Assembly: GCF_011386835.1 (NCBI RefSeq)
Contig: NC_088805.1
Span: 13,326,836 to 13,390,835 of the forward strand
Reading direction: 5' to 3'
From: Chrysemys picta bellii
Taxonomy: Eukaryota; Chordata; Testudines; Emydidae
Length of the DNA stretch: 64,000 nt
Below, piece by piece: positions 1-34,369 of this stretch (positions are counted from its first letter, which is position 1; each line of letters opens with the position of its first letter). The translations under genes were made by a program, and so were the position numbers. A model generated the notes under the pieces. The model was not told the origin of the DNA, made no database searches, and saw nothing but the letters and a program-made list of their open reading frames with translations.

Positions 1-3000
1 AAAGCATGGAACTTTAATTAAATATAATTAAAGTGTGACTAAATTTGTTACATATGAAGATTTGTAAATAGGCATCCCTATTTTAGGAATAAGAATTACA
101 AGCAAAAGTGAGTGTTGAAATGTTTATGCACATACTATTGAATATAGGAATGTTAGAGAGTTAAGAGTAGCAATTGATAATTTAGATATTGGTTAGAAAT
201 CATGTTCCTTGTTTATATTCTGGACATTAGTCTACATAACTTCAAAAACAGAACAGCTAGAGTACTCAATATTAGGAGCTAGGGTATTTATTTTATAATG
301 AACTCTGGAAGTTATTTGAAATCAAATTGGGGAAGAAAAGCTTCCTACACTTGAAGGCAGGATGGGAACATTTTTCTTCAAATTAAAGCTAATAGCAAAA
401 AGAATGAAGCATAAACTTTAAACTTCACGTTAATGAAACTTTGAGAAAATAATCCCCAAATTTACAACAGAATGAGACTGTTCATTGTTTCACAAACAAT
501 TAGCAGAGAACCAAACTAAAAACTTCAGAGATAATTTTGTTAGTATTATACACTTATAATGCCAAGTAAAAATTAAAGAATTCCAGGAAAGAATTGCAAT
601 TACATGGGAAAACTAACATTTCTGAATCATGGATGCCACTTATGGGATGGGTAAAAGAGTGCAATGACACCAGACCTGCCAAAATGATGGATTCACCTGT
701 AACCTGGAGATGGGACAACATCTCATTTTGGGGATGACCAATGAAAAGGCACAAAATCATGACAATGATCTTTCTGGGGGATGGTTCAACTCATCAGTCT
801 ATCTGAATGGAAGAAGGATGCATAACAATGCACCACCACAAGGTTAGTAGAAGCAGCCTCATTTGAAGATCAACAGATCCTGAGTGCAGAGTTGTCTTGA
901 TCTGACCTAGGGAGAGGGGCTACCCACTTCAAGCAAGGAATGATCAGTCATTTTAGTTTCTTTAAATGAGTCCTTCATAGACAAAAACATTTGGGTTTGG
1001 GTTCTGGGCCCAAAATTCCAACTATAAACCCAGCTGGGGAAAGAGGAAGCTTTCCTGAAGATCAGAGACACCCAGAAGATGCCACCATTACTACAGAAAA
1101 CTCCAAAGACAGCTGAGTTAAGGCTGAGACTATCCTAAACTGCTTAAAGGGTGGGGGGACTGGGAAATCAATATTTATTGCTAAAATATTCCATAGGGAA
1201 ATTCTGCACTTCAAAGCTAACACAGAACTTGGCCTTGGAGAGCAAACATTTTGGTTTCCTAGGTAATTAAATAATTGGAATTCAGATCTTTGTTCCATAA
1301 ATCCAGTTTCCTGTGCTGATAGGACTTAAATTTGGGCATATACAACTTTACAACTTCCAGAGATAATACTGAGATCATGGCTTCAAATAGTAGAAGGAAA
1401 GGCCACACTAGGAACAAAAAAGATATTGCATTGAAATAGATTTTGATTTTGCATTTGATATTGCAAAATATTCTCATTCAAGGTGTCTGATTTAAATCCT
1501 ATAATGCAGTCTCCTTTAGCGATAAATACCTTTGGTACCTGATTTAACTGCCTGTTTACAAATAGAGCATTGTAACCTTAAGGAGATGCAGCATTTTTGT
1601 ATGATAAGGCTTTTTAACCATCACCCAGATTACTAAAGTTATCTTCTTTACTGATTAAAAGAACTAACACTGGGCTTATAATTGTTTTGCTGTGTATATA
1701 CACACATGAATTATTGCATGTCATACTTTTGTGAGAGATCACTGTTTGATAGTTACCTCTTGTCCTGCTAAGACTTTCCATAGATGTAAGTACTAATGAT
1801 AACTTTCTAGCATTAAAAACACCACTCTGTTCTGCTATATTGTCTGTCTAGTTGACATTGACCCCTCCTCAACCGTTACGGTGCTCCTTTTGTATACCTT
1901 CACTCCTCACCTTGCTTCAATCTTCAAATGTGCATGCTACAAATACTAAAACACTCTTCTACACTGATTCAGACTGTGTTGTGTATTACTGACTACAGAA
2001 GTTATTCTGTGTAGGTGAATGCCTTGTACATTCAAATGCTCTCTTCATTTCCACTTTTGTGTGTTTAACTCAAACTGTGTTTGGTTTACCTTTGTCTGTC
2101 TTAAATACTCTTCTTTTCAGTGTATCCACTTTGCTATGTGCTTTGTCTTTAAGAGACATCCTCTCTTCTCTGTGCAAATTGACTTGGATGGCATAATCAC
2201 CCTACTGCATCCAGCCCCAGCTTTTTCAGACACTGCTCACTTTGCCTGACTTCAGCTTTCCCCTTACACACTGCTTGACTGAACTGCTTCATTATCTCTC
2301 ACCATTTTAAACACATATTAACTACACACACAACTAGAGCTACACCATCCCCTCTGTATTGTTATAACAATCTTCAGCGAGGTGTGTGTATGAACGCTGC
2401 ATGCCTTAAGCAGTAATGTCAAATGACCTTGACATTTCTCTCTTTGAATCCTGTGCTTAGTCCTAGAACTACCACTTTCTTAAACCAGGATTAAAAAGGA
2501 ATTGCTAGTTTGCTTTACTAGCCTTTCAGTTGACACTGCTCAACAGTATCTTGACTGTCTTTTTAGCTTGTATCTTGATTTTTTTCCCCGTTGTTTATAT
2601 TTTTAGGCTGAGACAGATTAGATTTTTATCTGTAAATGTTGATTTCATCAGACACACAAAGTGATGGAAAAAAAATTTCCATCTATGATACTTTAAACTT
2701 ACAGCGAGGCAAAGTAAGAAAAATGCTGCTTGAGAACTTACTAGAATTTGATTTAAGGATATTTACTTTGTATATTTTGATGTGACGTTGACAATTTGTG
2801 TTTTAATGATGATAAAGCTTTAAGTTTTTTAATCTCAACATCTGTCATTAAATAATTTGGCCCCCCTATTGTCTGCCCTTCCATAATTTCTGCATCTGTG
2901 AAAATTTAAATAGATAAAAATAAGAGAGCTTAAAATAAATATCAATATTATCCACTGAAATTATAAAAAAAAAAAATCAGATTCAGCCAAGCCTAGATAT

Positions 3001-5512
3001 TTTTGATAATAAGTTGAAATCTAGTATTGTTTTGTGACATAGTTTACTTTAATTTATATCTGTATATAGGGCAATAGTCCTTTAATTATGGACATTGAAT
3101 TATGTTAACAGTGCATGACTATTATCTCAATTGAATAGAAATGCTCTTTTGAAGCAATAGTATTCCAAGTAAACAATTGAATACCATTGTGTTTGTCACT
3201 ACTTGTTGAACTTTATACTCCTATCATATTAGTCCTTCAGACATAGCTAATCAAATTATCTTTTTTAATTTCCTTACATCCTAGAATTTCCCACTTGATT
3301 AAGATGTGGCTCTTTAAGCATTAATACCTGTTTATACTGTAACTGATTTACATGCTCTCTTCTGGTGGCTGGTTTTGTTTTATTTTCTTCAATATATTTT
3401 CAAAATCAAGTTTCTTTTGTTAATTTTGGTTGGCATCTGCTAAATTCTGGGAAAAGAACTCTTGTTGACAGAACATAGGATCCACTCCCTGGAATAATCT
3501 CGTAAGTAATGATTATCGATACGTCCTTCTGTTTGCGTTTTGCTTTCGCTAAGCTAGTCATACGAGAATCAATTAGTGAGTAAGTTCATCTCATGGACTT
3601 TTTTCTCAGCTTTCAATTTTGATTTGGGTTTTTGGTGACTTTAACTTTACAATTACCTGGCACTTCACCCTGTGCCAGCCTCTGAGGGAAGAAGGGCATT
3701 TAGCTTCTGCTGCTAAGGGCTTGGTAAGCTATGGGAGAGACCTGGTGCGCTAGCATGCTGGATGAATTGAAATGGGTGAGTGTCATAAGAACTACCCTGA
3801 AGCCCAAGAAGTCCTATAGAAAGAGACTTGTAATAAATGGTGAGATCACATTTATCTGTGCTCTGTGTTTAGGAAAGGCTGGCTGGTAAAGCAAAAGCTT
3901 CCCAATTTAGATCCACTGGACTGCTTGACTATAACTGGAAAAGAGTATCGGTGTCTTTTGATTTATGGGATGATTCTTAAATATTTCAAGTCTGGGATAC
4001 CTGGTAACAAATCCATGGCCACTTTGGACTTGATGGCTGCAGCAATAGAGAGCAAATTTCCCGTTTCGAAGGCACAAGGTACCAATTGTCCTGAAGGGAA
4101 TTTCCATTATCTGCTAGCAATATTGGGCCTACAGCTGAGCTATTTTGATTTCATTGAAGGGCAATGAGGTGTACATACACGCTCACCAGTTCTTTTCAAT
4201 GGTACATGAAACAAGACCCTTACTGTTCTATGTAATGTGTTCACAACCTAAGAGTTCTTAAGTAACTCTATCAAATTACAGTGTTAAAGGATCCCCACAG
4301 TTACATCTACTAAGGATTGTGTAGCTTGTTTAATAACACCCCTGGAGAAGTTGTCTGTAGGGACTAATCTTGGGAACTGCAGAGCGAAAAGCATAAGCCT
4401 CTACTGCTTGAGCTAAAAGACCAACCCAATCCGTCAGCCCAGAAGCAGTAGCAGGCTCATAAACCACCAAGCATGATCTAGCACTAGAGAGGGACAAAGA
4501 CCATAGTGAGTTAGTAGAGGTTTTGCTAGGATAAATCTTAGCAAAACCACTAGAAGCAGGTGTGTGTGAATAGAGACTAAACAGACTGATTATTGTTTAG
4601 GGTTCAAAAGAAACAAAAATCTTGAATGTTTTCTGCACAAAGGAAGTGGAACTGACACCTGAAATCACTGTCATCTGAACCTGCGGCAGACTTGGTCAAT
4701 ATAGTCTCTGCCTTTCCTGCGGTGTTCTTCGTTTTCTTTTCCCCAGTGCTAGAAGGTGTCCTGTGGAGCAAATAACCACAGTTTAATGGGGGGCTCTACA
4801 GAAGTGATGAGTTGGGATGTTATTGCACACAGAGTGTGTCTGCTGGCCCTGACCCTACTGACAGCTGGAAGAGGGTTTGGGAGAATGCATAATTAGACAA
4901 CAGCATCTAAGGATATAAACAATGGCTAACTGGGCTTGAGTACAGCACCCTAGTGATAATCAAGGTTTCCAAGGCTGACGGATTCATTTGCTTTCTCTGT
5001 TACATAGTGGTAAAGTGAGTTCACTGGCTGACATGTGAGCGAGGAAATGGTTTATTTAGCTTAATGGCTCAATAACTACTGCAAACCTGCCTTTAGAGGG
5101 AGAATGAAAAGAATTCATACGCCAGTCGTGAATATAATCTGGTACCCTAGCAGATTATTGGCAAATCCTGTAACGTAAGTACAGAGATGTATGGGGAAAG
5201 GCACTGATACCCAGGGACCATTCTCCCAGTCGTGGTTAACAAGGGATCCTACTCTAACTTGTAGGCTAAAGGCAGCGTGCTGCTTTGGAGAGTGATGGGA
5301 TCTGGCTGTGCCCTCTTCCTATGAGCAGCACTGGTAGCTTTGGAGGAGATAAGTTAGATATCTTTCTGCCTGCGAGTTTTTGGCTAATGGACAAATGTTG
5401 GCTGCTGCTGCTCTGCACTGTGCTAGAAACCACTGCTAGCTGCGATGATTGAAACGCCCAGCTAAGCTCAGATACCCCCACCTTTCTGACAGCTTAGACT
5501 TGCAGGGGTAGT
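1..5512. other. Upstream flank with no recognised gene
   Basis: AT-rich non-coding sequence. The open frames here are short (the longest, at 3865-4167 on the + strand, is 100 codons) and resemble no family I recognise. A tRNA-derived SINE remnant may lie at about 4369-4460, but no intact A and B boxes are visible. This could be the 5' flank of GGT1 or a long intron between 5' non-coding exons. Confidence 0.5.
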
Positions 5513-5698
5513 CAATAGACGGACCGTGGGCCAAATCCGGACCGCCAGACGCTTTTGGACAGACCGCAACATCTTTTTATTGACTTATTATTACCAGTAT
5601 TGTTCTTGGTTTTGTATTATTTTTCTCTGGAGTCTGGACCTTGACAATACCTTGACCAAGAAATTTGTACCTTGACAAAAAATAATTGATGACCCCTG
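5513..5698. mobile_element. Short TIR element (hAT-like MITE)
   Basis: The left end reads CAGGGGTAGTCAAT and the right end is its near-perfect inverted complement, with two mismatches over 14 bases. The length (186 bp) and CAGGGGT termini suit a non-autonomous hAT element. No convincing 8-bp TSD was found, so the family is inferred. Confidence 0.55.
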
Positions 5699-8600
5699 GT
5701 TCCTAATCTGGAATGCCTTGTCTCTTGGGCCACAGTGACCCGAAACCTTAAACTATGTGCATTTGGAAATTCCAGCCTCTAGGGGGAAATCCCAAATTCT
5801 GACATGCTTAGCTCTCTGGAGCAGGGGTGTGTGTATGTGTGACTCTTTCAACTCTTCTGGGTGGTCCTCCAAAGCCCTCTTAATGTCCTGCCTTCTGTTC
5901 TCCTCATCCTGCTCCAGTTCTCAGGGCAATGCAACCTGCCTTCTGGCACAGAGGGGGCTGGCTTTGCCTCCTGTCGGAGCCACTCGTTGCTGTTCCTTCG
6001 TGTGGCCAGAAGCGAGCACCGTAAGCCCCACTCCCAGCCCCTGCTTGGTCCAGCACAGCAGGCTGAACTTGAATCTCCCTGCCTGGCAGTAACTAGGCTG
6101 TTGTGCTGGGTTTTGAAACGAAGCTTCCGTATGTTTAAGACTGTTAAAGTTGTGACACCAATTAACACAGCTCACTGGTAAAGTTGCTCATCCAACCATA
6201 ACTCCGTTGCTTGTTGTTCTTCCCCTGCATGAATTCAGACAGGCCAGACTTGGCTTTGAATTTCCTGCCTCGCATTGGACAAAGTCACAACCCTAATGTC
6301 TGAGAAGGAATTGTAGTGCCTTTAATTACTTTATAGCCCCTCCGTCTCGGTCTCCTGCTGCCGAGAAGCGCTGTGTGCCTGAAATACTAACAACGCTTCC
6401 CCAGAGCTGGATTTGGCGAGAGGTTTCAGAGGTTAAAACCACCTGCAGAACACAGCTTGCTAGAGAGTTCCAGCACTCGCTGCTTCAGATGGCAGCACGC
6501 AGTAATTGTTCTGACTAGTCCCGCCAATAAATCCTTGGAGAAAAGAGCCAGCTTCAACAGGGAAAAACTAGGCTGTCCACTTAACATACCTGTCTATGCC
6601 ACCTAGCCAGAGGCATCAGGTAAGTACTGAAATGTTGGTCATAACATCGGCCAGTACTTCCTAACCTTCACGCAGCAACATTCACAGCCTTCCTTCCTAT
6701 CTTCAAAACTGCAATGTAGTGGCTCTTGTGTATAGGGTGGATGTTGCCCTCTAGTGGCGGGGCCTACAGTAGGCTAGGGAACCCAGTAGCTTTCCATGAA
6801 CTCCGGCAGTAAAGACCTAGTGTGTTCTTGGCTCTGGTTCTGGTTCCGGTTCTGCTCAGGATTGCCTGCTTTTCCTGTAGCTCAGCCCTCTAGCTTCCTA
6901 CAGGGACCAAACTTTTTCTCTTGCTCTCTTCCCTGACGTGATCCGTCTCACGCAGCTGCGTTTCGTCGAGATGCTTTCTCTTTCTTCTGCCTGTAGGTCC
7001 ATGTCTATTCCATGTCCTGGTTAGCTTTTCCAAGTGCATGATTTTTATTCCTGCCTCCACCAGATTATACTAGTTAGAAACAGAAACTTACCTCTTAGGT
7101 CACCAGGAGTCGCTGCGAGGCTGGGGACCTAGTCTCCTGACAGACGTGTTGGATGCGCCACTTATTCTAAGCCCAAAGGACACGTGGGAGCTGAATTCTG
7201 AGCTGAGAGTTAAGCTGAAACACTGAATGTGACTCTTGAACACAGAGCCCAGCTCTCTGATAGGCACAGCCCTGAGGATGGGGCCTTGCAGAGCTGCACT
7301 GCCCCAGCAGGAGCATGGGGGGGCGCTGGCTCCAGGAAGTGCTCCCTCCCAGGTATACAGGCTGGGGCACTGACACAACCGTTCCCTGTGTCTTTCCAGC
7401 TGTGCTGAGCTAGGGCCTGGGAGGTCATGTCCTGGTCTTAGCCTTACCCGATTCGGGGTGGCTGTCATCTGCAGCGGGACTGGCCAGGCCGGACTCCCAT
7501 GCATGGGGCTTAAGGGGTCAGAGGCTTTGTACACTGTGCCGTCACCCAGCAGCTGGGCCCAATCTGGCCCTTACTGGTCTGGAATGATGTCCCTCACTGT
7601 GGTACTGGGGTAACTTGCACTGACTATAAACAGTGAGAAACAAGAGGTCCCTTTTAAAATAAAGGGCCTATGATAACCCCCCACACACACACACTGTAAG
7701 AATGGGTCACCTATCTGTCAAAAGCCTGGCTGGATAGGTCAGGTAAGTCTGACACTGTGCCCCACCGCAGCTTGCCAGACCCAGGATGGTCAGGCCACAG
7801 AGCACTGCTTCCAATGATCCAGAAGCCTATGGCTTCCGGCTCCAGCCTTGGGACTAGTGATCATGCCCTGTGCTGCAGGGGTAGAAGGGTCAGATAAGCC
7901 ACAGAAAAGAGACGCCTCCTGCCTGGTGACAGATCCTGCGGCACTTTCTGTAACACGCCGAGGACAGAGCCAGTCCAAACTCGCTGCCAATAAACACAAC
8001 TGTCTTTAAGATCCAAGGCTGAGGGAGCTATTGTTGGAGACATAATGGCTGCTCTGTTTCCATGCACAGTAACTGTATGACAAGTATGCCACTGATTTTA
8101 GAATGGTCCAGTGTAAAGCAAGCTCAGAACCTGTACGAAGAGACATCACCCTTTCCCCATCAGCTGCCTGTCATTAAGATTCACAGGTGTAACGGCACAG
8201 GCAGTAGATTAGTTTTGTAATGAGCTACGAGACTTAGAAAGCTTTCTGTGCCCGGATGGGAGGAGCAATGCGATGGCTACTAATAGACAGAGGGCCAGGA
8301 TGGCGCACTGACCTCTGTTCGGCTGGAGTGATGTGTGTGTGTAGGGGGGGGTGTTCAGCTAATCTCCTCCCTGATGGGCCAACCTACCCACTCTGCTTCC
8401 ATCCTGGCTGGCCTGCTCCCTCCAGTGACCTCTGCACTGGCTCCCCCCACGCCTCGCTGGTACTGCATGTGCCTCTGCCACAGGGCAGCGAGAGCTAGTC
8501 TGACCTGGCTGGAAATCACATCCTGCCTTGGGACTGTTACATCACCGGAGAGGGTCAGTCCTGTCCGCTCGTCACACTATGCCTCTGCCTGCTTTCTCTC

Positions 8601-10500
8601 TGCACACAGCCGATGCTTTGGTAAGGTACCTGGGTAGCGCGGCTATTGCACTAAGTGTGCTGGCAGTATTACATCTGTAACTAACCCGTACTGTTCCGGG
8701 GGGGGGGAGGGGAGGGGGAGGATCATAAGCAATTAAAAGAAGATACATTTATTTTCTTACTGCCAGTGCAGCTGTTTCTGGGAAAATGAGGCCCTGACTA
8801 CTGGGAAACCAAATGGCTTCTGTTGCACCTAGGAATGGGATAAAAGACACCTTCTGAGTACTCTGCATGTTGTACCACTTATTGGTATGTGCCTATATTG
8901 GTATGTTGCCAGTGGGACAATGTGCTCATAGTGTCACTATTGAAGATGTATATAATACAGGTCTATGGCTACCTCATGACCTTGCACAGAGGGAGGGCAG
9001 CTGTTGATTCCTTGGGTACCTTAACTCTTCCACAAGCGACAATAGCTGGGGATAGTTAAAGTGTAATTGTATCTTTGAATTGCTTTGATTCCAGAAGCGT
9101 TTCTCCTGTGAAGTCATTGCCAGACATTTATAATTTATTTCAGCTTAAATCAAGTACTGTACCTGGGGCTTTTCCTGATCGTGCCTCCTCTACTCTATGT
9201 GGAACTACTTACCGGTACTTACTACAATGTAATGTAATCTATCCCAGATGCTCACTGTGTTAATTACTATATCTTGGCCTGCTCCTCTTAAAGAAGTATG
9301 GGGCAGCTCTTGCAAAACTGTTTGCTGGCTTAAAATCTTAGCAAAAGCAGCTGGGTTTGAAGGGCTCTGTGCTTATAAACTGGAACAATAGTGATGCTAC
9401 ATTAATAATAAATAGAATTATCCGGGCCGAGGGAATGGGGGCAGAAAGTATTGCACAGAATAGGCCTGTTAACAGACGAGGAGGGAGAATTCTGTCATCA
9501 TTCTAAAATGATTGATAGAATCCCTGATCTGCTGCTTGTCGTCGATGTTCAGCATGAAAACCCAAAGGCTCTTGGTATCAATATAATATACCTGTGAATG
9601 AAAAATAAATCTAGTGTCGGGAATACTTGGAATTACTGCAGATCAGTAGGGCCAGGGATGTTAGCTAATTGATTAACTGAGCTACTGGCAATTACTTTTG
9701 ACCTGGTTTAAAAACAGGGGGAGCTCGGGGGAGGGAGGTAATGAGATGTACAAACTTTCTGTGAAGGGAAAGGAGGAAAAAACAGCAACCCTGGTAACTG
9801 CCATCCAGTAAATCTAACTTCAGTCTCTTGCGAGAGGGAATGCTTGTTTCCATTATTCCCCGGGCGCTCTCATGAGCAGAAAGCTGAAGGAGACCAGCCC
9901 ACGCCAGACAGCAATGATCTTTTTAATGTTGATCAAATGACAAACTGTTGAATGAAGGGCACTCAGGGATGTAATAGAGCTGGGGTAGGGCTCCTCAAAG
10001 TGAACTGAGACGGATTGCATCTGAGCACTGTCCCGCTGACACTGGGGACTCTTACTCTCACGGGACTGCAAGGACAGGCGTGCCCAATGACCTCGTTATG
10101 CTTTTTGGCGTGGGGGTGAGGTTTGAAAGTCAAAAGGGGTAATTAGGCACCCAGGTCCTAACTAAGGCAATGAGAGTTGGGTGCCCATCTGCCCTGGGTG
10201 TCTTTGAAAAGCTCCTCGCTATCGACCTTCCTTCCAGACACAGTAGGCCGAGTTTCTAACTTCTCTGAATGGAATGCGCCTTTGGTCTCCTTCAGTTGCT
10301 CTTCCCCGGACCTCCCCTGCTTCAATAGGGAATCGAGAGAGGAGACAACTGGTGAGAAACCAGAGAGTGAAACTGGATAGGTGGACATTCATTTCCAGTG
10401 TATTTGAAACAGGCTGCTGGAAGCAGCCCTCTTGGTACCATGTTTAGCCATCACCTCTAGGCCCCGTGGGGATTCCTGCTCACAGTGTCTCTCCCCACAG
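5699..10500. other. Upstream region or 5' non-coding intron of GGT1
   Basis: No coding exon recognised. The region is mixed in composition, with a short CA tract near 7680 and a G run near 8699. It ends at a clear pyrimidine-rich splice acceptor (AG at 10499-10500) directly before the GGT1 start exon. At least one 5' non-coding exon must therefore lie upstream, here or further left, but I cannot place it. Confidence 0.5.
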
Positions 10501-10504
10501 AAAG

Positions 10505-31634
<21,130 letters not shown>

Positions 31635-33420
31635 AGTCGCTCAAGCTGCTCTGACAGCCTGCTTCTTTGCAGCTCTAGTGACCAGCTTACATCTGGGGAG
31701 AGGGGGGGAGGGAATACCTGGGCACTGCAACTCAGGGACTGTCACAGGAAAGAATGAATTTGCCTGCGGTTCTGCTAATGGATCTGGACAGATGTTATCG
31801 AGGGCCATTACTGAAAAGTGCCTTACAACAGATCAGTGTGCTAAGAAGAAACACAAATCTCCCAGAATATACAGCACCTACCTAAAGGGTCTAGTCCCTC
31901 CTCCTGCTCACCAGGGATTGAGTGCACAGCATTTGGAAGGTCCAAAGCCCCAGCTGCAGAAAGTGTTCCTTTGGTTTTCAGCTTTATCCAGCCAGTGGCT
32001 GTCCTTGTCTGTCCTCTAGAAGTGACCGTCTTCCCGTGAGACATGAATGCTGGGCTGTGAATGGGATGCAAGGTGCTGGCAACTCTACACTGTAAAGCAG
32101 TACACCCGAGCTACAGTCTGAAGAGTGATTGGGATAACCCTTTTCCACACCCTCACCCATTTTCTTAACAGACTATCGTCTTGCTTCTCATTTCAGGAGT
32201 TTGAGGCATGACGGGGTAGCTGAAGAAGTGATGGGGCCAATGTCTTTTGTTTGTTTTTGATATCTGTTCCAAAGCTGTAAAGGAAAGACAGAGGCTACCT
32301 TTTAAATTTATGCTGAAAGAGAATTACAGGCCTATGGAGGTAAACATCCCTGCTCTCACCTGTACAGTACACGTGTCCACAAGGGATCGGGAGGCTCTAT
32401 ATGACTAAGGCACTGCAGCAATTTGGCTCCTTGGTGCAACTCCTTCAGGTGCCAGAAAATAGGAACAAGGCTCCCTTATCCGGGATGCGTCTTCCCTTCT
32501 CCCCTCACCCCAGGAGTCTCCAATTTGTCTCTCACTATTCTCCCTTCTGCCAGCATGCAAATTCCTAGAGTCCAAAGGGAAAAGGGAGGAAGCATTTAAA
32601 GCTGAATATCATGGTATAAACTACTGACAGCCAGGGAAGCATGGTCTCTTGTCTTTCAGGTACAAAGCACAGCTTCGGAGGGGTCGGTTTGGTTATATCA
32701 CTGTGATATGGTGTCTAGCAGCTGAAAAAAGATCTTTCTATAGGGGGTGTGGCGGGGTGAAGGGTGCCCATCCTTAAACTCCAAATTTGATGCGGTTGAA
32801 TACATGGATTTTTCTTTCTTACCTGCAGCTTACCCCAAAGACTTGAATGTTGCAGAAGTTGTGTCCTTAGATGAGTGTGAAGCTGTGGTTTCAGCCAACT
32901 GTGTGTCCCTTAAACTTTTGAGTTGCTTGTGACTTTAGCCATCTTTGTAACAGAAATAAGAATATTCATCACCTTCAGAGCTCGGGTTCATTCATTCGGA
33001 TTTGAGATGCAAGGTGGGTAAATAAGGCCTGAGCACCCTCGCTGCCTACTGAAGTCTCCCCACCAGAGGTGAGGCTGGTCAGTAGCTTTTAGAAGCCCTT
33101 GGTACTTTACAGGATGGGCATAAACAAATTGTCAAACCGGCAGCCTGCTACTCTCTTCATTGTCTGTTGGAGTTGGGTGAAATCCAAGAACTAAAATATA
33201 ACTGGTCTAAACAGGATTTTAAAAATCTATTCAGTTGCAATAACTGGTGGCATTAGTAATACAAACAAGACTTCACTGAAAATGAATGTTAACCTGAAGT
33301 AGTCCTCTAAAGAACAAGCTCAAGTATTTGTTCACTTGTATTTTAAAACAAGCCCCTCCCCCCCCCCCCCCCCAAATCCTCAATACTAATAACGAAATAA
33401 ATGCCAGGTCATTCAGAAAG
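31635..33420 (+). other. GGT1: Probable GGT1 3' UTR and downstream
   Basis: No coding sequence recognised. The first canonical AATAAA downstream of the stop is at 33396-33401, next to a C run at about 33358-33373, so the 3' UTR could be about 1.8 kb. The polyadenylation site is inferred and has no direct proof. Confidence 0.4.
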
Positions 33421-34360
33421 TAGACCCCAAAAGATTTAGGAGCACAGTTCCCACAGTCAATGGCAATTGTGTTCCTAACACCTTTAGGGGCGGAGTAGGT
33501 CAGGAACTAACTTTTTCCTGAGAATTTCTGATGAAAACAAATGTTTGTCTTTGAAAATGCTCAGATTTTGCAGTTACCAAAATTTAATTTCTTAAATATT
33601 TTGGGATGAAAACTTGCTTTTTCAATCTCCTTTTTTTTTTTTAATTCATGAAAAATATCAGTTGGATTCATTTCCTGTCCCATTCTATATGGGTCCTTTT
33701 GCAACAGGGCAAGATTCTCAAACTTTTTTCCACAGTATGTCAAGGTTTAGCTGTCAGTGTGTTGCTTTGATGGTACAGAAACCTCAATATGACTTATTTT
33801 CTAGCTGACAAACAAGTGCCAAAATGCTTTGTCAAAGATTTGAACAGATTGCACTGATTATGTTTAAAAAATAAATAAATCCATAAACGTGGATTGACAC
33901 GTTATGATTGAAAGTCCCAGTAGAGGAAATTAAGTAGAACTTAGGTACTATTTTGGAAAGTACCAGAGCAAACCATTCTAAAATGACGGCTTTAGCTTCT
34001 CCAAATCTTTATAATGACACCAGTTGTCTCATATCATTCTAATTAAAGGAGCCTCATAAGCTCCTCAGCAAGAGTTAGGCTGTTGCTATTTCGCAATCAT
34101 TGCAGTAATATTCAGACCTCCACAATTCAGTGCATAATGCTGGGCCCAGGGACCAAGCTATGAGAGCACAGTCCAGGCAAAGACACCCTTATTTCAGAGG
34201 TGAAGTTGAACATGTGGCTGTTCAAAACCACCTTGAATGCCTTGCTGCTATTGGAAGAAATGCCAGAATGACGCGGCTGGTTCCATTCTCTAAGAACTGA
34301 TCAATTGGTGGGTGAAGTAGGGCTGCAGGCTAAAAATTCCCAGCATCTACAAGCCATTTG
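33421..34360. other. Spacer between the two convergent GGT genes
   Basis: AT-rich; a second AATAAATAAA run lies at about 33869-33880 on the + strand. No repeat or exon recognised. Confidence 0.4.
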
Positions 34361-34369
34361 TAAAAGTAG

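Noticed and set aside
3865..4167. 100-codon + frame upstream of GGT1
   Set aside because: No family resemblance, no splice or promoter context, and overlapping frames of similar length on the other strand.
4369..4460. Possible tRNA gene or SINE
   Set aside because: No cloverleaf or paired A and B boxes; at most a SINE remnant, noted only in the flank entry.
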